The notes under the pieces: generated by a model
What the model saw: only the letters and a program-made list of their open reading frames with translations
The model's database searches: none
Told to the model about the DNA's origin: nothing
Made by a program: the position numbers and the translations under genes
Part shown: positions 7,546 to 13,174 of the stretch, piece after piece
How the letters are laid out: each line of letters opens with the position of its first letter
Numbering within the stretch: the first letter of the stretch is position 1
Origin: an uncultured Collinsella sp.
GTDB taxonomy: Bacteria; Actinomycetota; Coriobacteriia; Coriobacteriales; Coriobacteriaceae
Reading direction: 5' to 3'
Assembly: GCA_958346935.1 (NCBI GenBank)
Contig: CATVTM010000057.1
Span: 1-13,174, forward strand
DNA: 13,174 nt

Positions 7546-8982
7546 TTAAAGCTCTAATTCATTCAAACGGAGGATCGCAACAATATAGATCTTGAGCGCT
7601 TGTTTGAGCTGTTCCTCGTTGGCGCACTCGTTGGGGCCGTGCATCTGGCCGCCCCATGCGGGCAGCTCCAGACCGGTCTCCTCGGGGCCAAACGACACGG
7701 CGCGGGCAAAGTTGCGCGCGTACGTGCCGCCGCCCATGGCAAAAGGCTCGGCGTGCTTGCCCGTAAACTCGTTATAGGTATCGATAAGCGCCTTCACGGC
7801 CGGATCGTCGGCAGACACCGAGAACGGCACCTTTGCATGACCCAGGCGACACGTCACGTCAAAGCGCCCCACGAGCGGCTCGAGCTGCTCGCGGATGGTA
7901 TCGGCGCTCGTGCTATCAGGGAAACGCACGTCGATGACCTGCTCGATATGGCCATCCACCACGCGGATGACGCCGGGGTTGCAGGTGAGCGGGCCAAACG
8001 CCGGGCTCGTCGCGTCGATACCCAGGCCGCGACCATAGGCGTCCGCATGCACAAAGGCCAAAAACTTGACAAACTCGTGCTCGGCAGGCGTCAGCAGGCG
8101 CTCGCCGCGGGCACCAAACGCGTCCTCGGCCTCGCGCAGATACGACACGATCAGGCCGACGGCATTGATCGTCCCCTCGGGCATCGAGGCGTGACCGCCA
8201 ATACCGTGGGCGAAAATCTGCGCATGGCCATTATCAAGCGCCGTGATCTCCAGACGGTCGGCGTTCTCGATGGGCGCCGGCAGCTCATCGGCGGCAATCG
8301 CGAGCTCGCAGATAGACTGCGTCGGAATGGCATTGCTCGCCTCGGCGCCGCTCCAGGACACAATGCGCCCGCCGTCGATCTTGGGGCTCACGAACGTCGC
8401 CCCAAACTGGCCCTTCTCGGCATTGCAGACCGGGAACTCGGCATCGGGCGTAAACAGAAAGTCGGGGTCTGCGTGGTTCTCCAGATAATGGTGAACGTCG
8501 GACATGCCCACTTCCTCATCGCAGCCCAGCAGTGCGCGGAAGGTGTAGCGCGGAACAATGCCGTGCTTGAGAAGGTAAGCGCCGGCGTAGAGCGACAGCA
8601 CCGCCGGGCCCTTGTCGTCAATCACGCCGCGACCGAGCAGCCAGCCCTCGCGGCGCTCCATGGCGAACGGGTCGGTGTTCCAGCCAGGGCCGGCGGGAAC
8701 CACGTCCACGTGGCAAATGGTCGCGAGTTGCTTGTCGCCGCGGCCGGGAATGTCGGCGATGCCCACATAGCCCTTGTCGTCGCTCGTCTGATAGCCGAGC
8801 TTTTGCGCGATACCGAGCGCGCAATCGAGCGCGTCGCGGACCGGGCGACCAAACGGCGCGCCGGGCTCCGCATCGGCGGCAACAGCCACGGACGGATAAC
8901 TCACCAGCTGCTCGATATCGGCGACGACATCCTCCCAGACCTCGTCGACATACTCGGTAACGCTCTGCTCCACCTGATTCAT
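7546..8982 (-). CDS. M20-family metallodipeptidase, PepV/Sapep-like
   Basis: A 478-residue cytoplasmic metallopeptidase, expected to split dipeptides with two Zn or Mn ions. Catalytic and ligand residues are in place: CHVDVVPAG with H91 and D93, GRGVIDDKGP with D122, DEEVGM with the general base E156 and ligand E157, PDAEFP with D180, and QMHGPNE with H448. The insert between the halves of the catalytic domain (about 195-385) is the lid/dimerisation domain. GGGTYARNF in the C-terminal part is typical of PepV. The length fits PepV/Sapep (about 465-480) rather than smaller M20 deacylases. The ATG at 8982 has AAGGAGG six bases before it; the frame is open 15 codons further upstream without support. 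It lies 54 bases after the phosphatase-like HAD gene, probably in one transcript. Exact peptide specificity is unknown. Confidence 0.93.
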   Translation of the reverse strand: MNQVEQSVTEYVDEVWEDVVADIEQLVSYPSVAVAADAEPGAPFGRPVRDALDCALGIAQKLGYQTSDDKGYVGIADIPGRGDKQLATICHVDVVPAGPGWNTDPFAMERREGWLLGRGVIDDKGPAVLSLYAGAYLLKHGIVPRYTFRALLGCDEEVGMSDVHHYLENHADPDFLFTPDAEFPVCNAEKGQFGATFVSPKIDGGRIVSWSGAEASNAIPTQSICELAIAADELPAPIENADRLEITALDNGHAQIFAHGIGGHASMPEGTINAVGLIVSYLREAEDAFGARGERLLTPAEHEFVKFLAFVHADAYGRGLGIDATSPAFGPLTCNPGVIRVVDGHIEQVIDVRFPDSTSADTIREQLEPLVGRFDVTCRLGHAKVPFSVSADDPAVKALIDTYNEFTGKHAEPFAMGGGTYARNFARAVSFGPEETGLELPAWGGQMHGPNECANEEQLKQALKIYIVAILRLNELEL

Positions 8983-9036
8983 GGACGACCTCCTTAGCAA
9001 TGAGCGACGGGCACGCCCGCCCCTCACATTACGTCA

Positions 9037-9699
9037 TTAGATAGCGAAAAGTTTAGCAAGCTCTGCCACCGAGTGCACCACCGCATCGGCACCCGCCGAC
9101 TCGTGCTCGCCCGGCGCCGCCGCGCCCGAATAGATGCCGATGCACGGCACGCCCATCGCGTGCGCGCCCTCCACGTCGTTAAAGCGGTCGCCGATCATCA
9201 CGGCCTCGTCGGCAGTCGCGCCAAGCGCCGCCAGGGCGTCGCGGACCGAATCGGCCTTGGTCTCGCGTCCCTGCGGCGGATTCATGCCAACCACCGCCTC
9301 AAACTGAGAAAGCCCCAGCTCATGCACCATGTCGATACACTTTGCCTCCATGCGAGACGTCGCCACGGCCATGCGATGACCCTGCGCCGCCAAGCCATCG
9401 AGCAGCTCGGGGATTCCGTCGAACACGGGATACTCCTCCGGACCCAGCTCGTCAAAAAAGGCACGGTACTCGTCGGCCACCACGAGCGACTCCTCGCGCG
9501 TAAAGCCGTAAAAGTCGTGGAAGCTCTTCCACAGCGGAGGCCCGATCATGCGACGCAGGTCACCCATCTGCGCCTCCGAAAACCCGCGCGCGGCCAACGT
9601 TTTGCGTGTCGAGGTCATCACCGCCCGACCCGTATCTGCCACCGTGCCATCGAAATCAAACAGCACGACCGGCCGCTTGCCTATCTCCAGCGCCTCCAT
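9037..9699 (-). CDS. HAD-family hydrolase, phosphoglycolate phosphatase-like
   Basis: A 220-residue HAD phosphatase with a small helical cap (class I), resembling phosphoglycolate phosphatase/Gph and PpaX-type proteins. Motif I is DFDGTVADT with D15 and D17. The cap (about residues 25-90) contains IGPPLWKSF, a common signature of this subfamily. Motif II is ATSR with S115, motif III K148, and motif IV MIGDRFNDVEGA with D171 and D175. The substrate is not predictable. A GTG 11 codons upstream also opens the frame, but the ATG at 9699 has AGAGGG six bases before it. It is transcribed away from the degV-like gene across a shared upstream region, and the dipeptidase follows 54 bases downstream. 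Confidence 0.92.
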   Translation of the reverse strand: MEALEIGKRPVVLFDFDGTVADTGRAVMTSTRKTLAARGFSEAQMGDLRRMIGPPLWKSFHDFYGFTREESLVVADEYRAFFDELGPEEYPVFDGIPELLDGLAAQGHRMAVATSRMEAKCIDMVHELGLSQFEAVVGMNPPQGRETKADSVRDALAALGATADEAVMIGDRFNDVEGAHAMGVPCIGIYSGAAAPGEHESAGADAVVHSVAELAKLFAI

Positions 9700-9748
9700 C
9701 GGTATCCCTCTTCCCCAGTTGATGATTTCCACACCGACACTTCAAACT

Positions 9749-9769
9749 GTTGACTATTCAACAATTGAA
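9749..9769. promoter_or_regulatory. Two overlapping palindromes between divergent genes
   Basis: GTTGA-CTAT-TCAAC (9749-9762) overlaps TTCAA-CAA-TTGAA (9757-9769). The block is A/T-rich in a GC-rich genome and lies in the 156-base gap between the minus-strand HAD gene and the plus-strand degV-like gene, just upstream of a good -10 box. Its position and symmetry suggest an operator for a dimeric repressor. No matching regulator gene is in the window. Confidence 0.45.
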
Positions 9770-9793
9770 CCTAGCAATGTAGAGCAACTCCAC

Positions 9794-9799
9794 TATACT
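9794..9799 (+). promoter_or_regulatory. -10 box of the degV-like gene
   Basis: TATACT lies 57 bases before the ATG at 9856. A -35 box at the usual spacing (around 9770-9776) is poor; the best TTGAAC (9765-9770) is 23 bases away. The box therefore probably works with an activator or as a weak promoter. The overlapping palindromes end 24 bases upstream of it. Confidence 0.5.
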
Positions 9800-9855
9800 T
9801 GTCGCACTTTGCTCTCAGAAGGCGGCGCCGTCGCGCCCCAACGAAAGGTGCAATT

Positions 9856-10716
9856 ATGTCTTTTGCCATCATAACCGACTCTACGTCGGACATCTCCCCC
9901 GCCCGCGCCCAAGAGCTCGGCATTTACGTGATTCCGCTGCATGTGATTATCGAGGGCGAGGACCTGCTCGACCAGGTGCAGATTACTGCCGAGGAATACG
10001 TCGCGCGCATGGCCGGCTCCGAGCAGCTGCCGCACACCTCGCAGCCGAGCGCCGGCGAGTTCAAGGCGCTGTTTGACCGCGTGCGCGCCGATGGCCACGA
10101 CAGCGCGATCTTTATCTCGCTGTGCAGCGAGTGGTCCGCCTGCTATTCCAACGCATGCCTGGTCGCCGAGACCCACGAGCTCGACGTGCGCTGCATCGAT
10201 TCGCGCACCGGCTCGGGCGCCGAGGGTCTGCTGGTGGAGTACGCGCTTGCCATGCGCGAGGACGGCCGCAGCTTGGACGAGACCGAGGCGCAGATCCGCG
10301 CGACGTTGCCCGACGCCCACCTGCTGCTGATTCCCCGAACGCTCGAGAACCTGGTCAAAAACGGCCGCGCCCCCAAGCTCGCCGGCCAGCTGACGCAGAT
10401 GCTCAACATTCGCCTGGCCGTTTCGCCGGAGTGGCAGTCGGGCGAGATCAAGGCCATCAAAAAGGGCCGCGGCGCCAAGCGCATCGTCGCCAACACCATG
10501 GCAGACTGCCTCGCGTTTTTGGACGAGCACCCGGGCTCAAGCGTGCGCGTGCTCACGACCGGCGCCGCCGAGGAGCAGGAACTTGTCAACGAGGCGCTCG
10601 CGGGCCAGAACTACGTAGACGCCGGCACCGGCCCCATCGGCTGCACCATCGCCACCCATGTAGGCGTCGATGCCATCGCCATCAGCTACTGCCCCCGCTA
10701 CCAGCCAACTCGCTAG
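9856..10716 (+). CDS. DegV-family fatty-acid-binding protein (FakB-like)
   Basis: A 286-residue soluble two-domain protein. DegV/FakB proteins hold a fatty acid and present it to the kinase FakA to make acyl-phosphate for phospholipid synthesis. Family marks are ITDSTSDIS (6-13), TSQPSAGEF (61-69) with the fatty-acid carboxylate contacts, the IDSRTGSGAEG region (115-124), LENLVKNGR (163-171), and the C-terminal IATHVGVDAIAISY with H268. The frame is open 19 codons further upstream, but the ATG at 9856 has AAAGGTG just before it and begins with the conserved first strand. It is the only plus-strand gene, transcribed alone and convergent with the LOG-family gene. No FakA kinase is in the window, so the lipid role is inferred from the family. 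Confidence 0.93.
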   Translation: MSFAIITDSTSDISPARAQELGIYVIPLHVIIEGEDLLDQVQITAEEYVARMAGSEQLPHTSQPSAGEFKALFDRVRADGHDSAIFISLCSEWSACYSNACLVAETHELDVRCIDSRTGSGAEGLLVEYALAMREDGRSLDETEAQIRATLPDAHLLLIPRTLENLVKNGRAPKLAGQLTQMLNIRLAVSPEWQSGEIKAIKKGRGAKRIVANTMADCLAFLDEHPGSSVRVLTTGAAEEQELVNEALAGQNYVDAGTGPIGCTIATHVGVDAIAISYCPRYQPTR

Positions 10717-10729
10717 GGACGCCCACATC

Positions 10730-10800
10730 AGTTGCGGTGGAATAGGGACTGTTTTTGGCTTATTAGCCGCCAATCAATCCCTATTCCACCGCAACTTAGA
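10730..10800. repeat. Long inverted-repeat element, copy 2
   Basis: The left arm 10730-10748 and right arm 10778-10796 are perfectly complementary over 19 bases (AGTTGCGGTGGAATAGGGA and its complement). Inner pairings GGCT/AGCC (10757-10760, 10765-10768) or TTGGC/GCCAA are possible. The right end 10781-10800 is identical to 7508-7527, and the left arm shares AGTTGCGGTG then AATAG with copy 1; the middle is different. It lies 13 bases past the degV-like stop. Neither strand has a T-run after the stem, so unlike copy 1 it is not an obvious terminator. Confidence 0.85.
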
Positions 10801-10811
10801 AGCAGTTCATT

Positions 10812-10877
10812 TGGGACGGGGCTAAAAAGACTGGCATGTAACGTTACGCACCGGTCTTTTTAGCCCCGTCCCATTTT
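10812..10877. terminator. Bidirectional terminator between convergent genes
   Basis: Bases 10812-10831 and 10854-10873 are perfectly complementary over 20 bases, and the stem extends to 10834/10851 with one G-T pair. The stem holds an A5 run on one arm and T5 on the other, so each strand gives an inner hairpin followed by TTTTT; TTTT also follows on the plus strand. The loop CATGTAACGTTACGCA contains the 10-base palindrome GTAACGTTAC (10838-10847). It ends 11 bases before the LOG stop and should stop transcripts from both the degV-like and LOG genes. Confidence 0.85.
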
Positions 10878-10884
10878 AACTACT

Positions 10885-11643
10885 CTACATCAGCCCGCTC
10901 AGGGCAATGTCAACGGCCTCGTTGAGGTCGTCGGTAATGTGTACCAGATCCGGATCGAGCGAACTGATCATACCGGCGCTCATCACCGGACCGTTGAGCC
11001 AGTCGAACAGGCCCTGCCAGTACTCGCTGCCCACCAGCACGAGCGGCATACGCTTGACCTTGTGCGTCTGCACCAGCGTGAGAACCTCGAACATCTCGTC
11101 GAGCGTACCAAAGCCGCCGGGAAATACGATGGCGCCCGAGCTGTACTTAACGAACATGGTTTTGCGCACAAAGAAGTAGCGGAAGTTCATGCCGAGGTTC
11201 ACGTATTTGTTGAGCCCCTGCTCGTGCGGCAATTCAATGCCTAGGCCAACTGACTTGCCATTGACACTCGCCGCTCCCCTGTTGGCCGCTTCCATGACGC
11301 CGGGACCGCCGCCGGTGATAACCGCCACGCCGCGCTGGGCGATTTTGCGCCCGACGGTACGCGCCGCCTTGTAGAGCGGATCGGTCTTGGGCGTGCGGGC
11401 GCTACCGAAGATGGTCACCGCAGGTCCAAGCTCGGCAAGTGCGCCAAAGCCATCGACAAACTCTGCCTGAATTCGCAGCACGCGCCAGGGGTCGGCGTGC
11501 AGCCAGTCAGTCGACTCCTCGGGCGCCAGCAGGTTGGCGTAGGTGTTGTCCTTAGGGATCATGGGCCCGCGCATGACCACGGGGCCGCGGCGGTACGTCT
11601 CGTCGTAGGCGGGCTCGCCCTCGACGTTCTCATTCTTAATCAT
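10885..11643 (-). CDS. LOG-family (TIGR00730-type) Rossmann-fold protein
   Basis: A 252-residue cytoplasmic protein with the LOG/lysine-decarboxylase-like fold. Characterised members are nucleoside 5'-monophosphate phosphoribohydrolases, known from cytokinin activation; in bacteria the physiological substrate is often unknown. Diagnostic motifs are GGGPGVMEAANRGA (111-124) and PGGFGTLDEMFE (175-186), with R160-K161 between them. The core starts at about residue 74 (PAVTIFGSAR). The N-terminal 70 residues are longer than in the short LOG proteins and fit the longer actinobacterial group. The frame is open 23 codons further upstream, but the ATG at 11643 has GGAG five bases before it. The tgt terminator ends about 15 bases before this start, so transcription needs read-through or a promoter inside the tgt downstream region. 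Confidence 0.92.
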   Translation of the reverse strand: MIKNENVEGEPAYDETYRRGPVVMRGPMIPKDNTYANLLAPEESTDWLHADPWRVLRIQAEFVDGFGALAELGPAVTIFGSARTPKTDPLYKAARTVGRKIAQRGVAVITGGGPGVMEAANRGAASVNGKSVGLGIELPHEQGLNKYVNLGMNFRYFFVRKTMFVKYSSGAIVFPGGFGTLDEMFEVLTLVQTHKVKRMPLVLVGSEYWQGLFDWLNGPVMSAGMISSLDPDLVHITDDLNEAVDIALSGLM

Positions 11644-11657
11644 GGGTACTCCAATCG

Positions 11658-11704
11658 AAAAAAGAAACGGGCGGGGTCGACGCCATGCGCCAAACACCCG
11701 CCCG
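11658..11704 (-). terminator. Rho-independent terminator after tgt
   Basis: CGGGCGGG (11668-11675) pairs perfectly with CCCGCCCG (11697-11704) around a 21-base loop. On the minus strand the stem is followed by TTTCTTTTTT (11667-11658). It lies 150 bases past the tgt stop and only about 15 bases before the LOG start. It could also act in the LOG leader if that gene has a promoter upstream of the hairpin. Confidence 0.8.
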
Positions 11705-11853
11705 AACATCAACTATTCGGTATGGTACCCACGATGCATCAAGTGCTTGCAAGCTATCGGTCAGCGGTCGCGCAGCCGGCGTCAGCGAATGTGCCGACCG
11801 GCCGGCACTCGCCCCTTGCCGTTGCCCGCGCTCTGCAAGCGCGTCTATCGCCC

Positions 11854-12993
<1,140 letters not shown>

Positions 12994-13030
12994 AAACTGG
13001 AACTCCTTGGTTGCGGTTCATACGCAAACC

Positions 13031-13036
13031 ATTATA
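13031..13036 (-). promoter_or_regulatory. tgt: -10 box of the tgt promoter
   Basis: A perfect TATAAT on the minus strand lies 37 bases before the tgt ATG, giving a leader of roughly 30 bases. The -35 region (around TCGGTGC, 13054-13060) is a poor match to TTGACA. Within the leader, TTGCG and CGCAA can form a five-base stem just before the Shine-Dalgarno, which is too small to call a regulatory element. Confidence 0.6.
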
Positions 13037-13174
13037 CGGGCAACCAGCAAGGAGCACCGACTCGACAGAAACTGGCGCATTAAACGACTACCCATGAGAG
13101 ACCTTCTGCCAGCAACGCAAACGCCGATGTTTTGGCAACGACAGACACTATGACCCAATCCGAGGGCACAAAAA

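Noticed and set aside
7600..8997. 465-codon plus-strand open frame opposite the dipeptidase
   Set aside because: Shadow of a gene with all M20 catalytic residues; no motifs of its own.
9793..10530. 245-codon minus-strand open frame opposite the degV-like gene
   Set aside because: Shadow of a gene with clear DegV motifs; it would also run over the degV promoter.
7456..10800. The two inverted-repeat copies as ends of one composite transposon enclosing the dipeptidase, HAD and degV-like genes
   Set aside because: Each copy is a complete hairpin with both arms, the enclosed genes are housekeeping types with the same codon use as their neighbours, and no transposase lies between them.
12994..13030. 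preQ1 riboswitch in the tgt leader
   Set aside because: The leader after the TATAAT box is only about 30 bases and shows one five-base stem, without the A-rich tail and pseudoknot pattern of a preQ1-I aptamer.
13094..13174. Possible start of a plus-strand gene at the right edge (ATG at 13094 with a short frame, or ATG at 13150 running off the end)
   Set aside because: The first frame stops after 19 codons and the second has only eight codons in the window with no Shine-Dalgarno. The stretch 13038-13174 otherwise shows only a weak bulged inverted repeat (TGCCA/TGGCA, 13109-13136).

Overview
This is an ordinary-looking chromosomal stretch from a high-GC Gram-positive bacterium, most likely a member of the Coriobacteriia such as Collinsella (inference). 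The reasons are the strong GC-rich third-position codon bias, the Tat-type lipoprotein PstS, the set of housekeeping genes, and GC-rich intergenic hairpin repeats of a kind I associate with that group. No complete mobile element, CRISPR array, rRNA, tRNA or phage gene is visible. I count eleven real genes, ten on the minus strand and one (degV-like) on the plus strand. The long plus-strand open frames opposite the minus-strand genes are shadows.

Layout, left to right. (1) 1-540: a short GC hairpin at the edge, then a DtxR/MntR-type metal-dependent repressor (minus) with repeated GGCTAAC-like motifs upstream. (2) 678-3387: a terminator, then a coupled pair read right to left, a Uup-like ABC-F ATPase followed by a Cof-type HAD phosphatase. 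(3) 3388-3592: a gene-free spacer with a GGGGACAGG-type palindrome and the terminator of the pst operon. (4) 3593-7252: the high-affinity phosphate uptake operon pstS-pstC-pstA-pstB, with overlapping pstC/pstA and pstA/pstB junctions and no phoU. (5) 7253-7545: pst leader plus a 70-base inverted-repeat element. (6) 7546-9699: a PepV/Sapep-like M20 dipeptidase and a phosphoglycolate-phosphatase-like HAD gene upstream of it. (7) 9700-9855: a divergent regulatory region with two overlapping palindromes. (8) 9856-10716: a DegV/FakB-type fatty-acid-binding protein. (9) 10717-10884: a second copy of the inverted-repeat element plus a very long perfect hairpin between convergent genes. (10) 10885-12993: a LOG-family Rossmann protein and tgt (tRNA-guanine transglycosylase), separated by a strong terminator that ends just before the LOG start.

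The genes do not form one pathway. The clearest functional unit is PstSCAB: a lipid-anchored phosphate-binding protein hands phosphate to the PstC/PstA channel, driven by the PstB ATPase. The rest are independent housekeeping units, mostly separated by hairpins. The most interesting content is intergenic: two copies of a family of long inverted repeats sharing an identical 20-base end (7508-7527 and 10781-10800), two terminators with nearly the same loop sequence, and a perfect 20-bp stem whose loop carries its own palindrome. I do not see an undescribed multi-gene system here. The repeat families are the best candidates for something undescribed.
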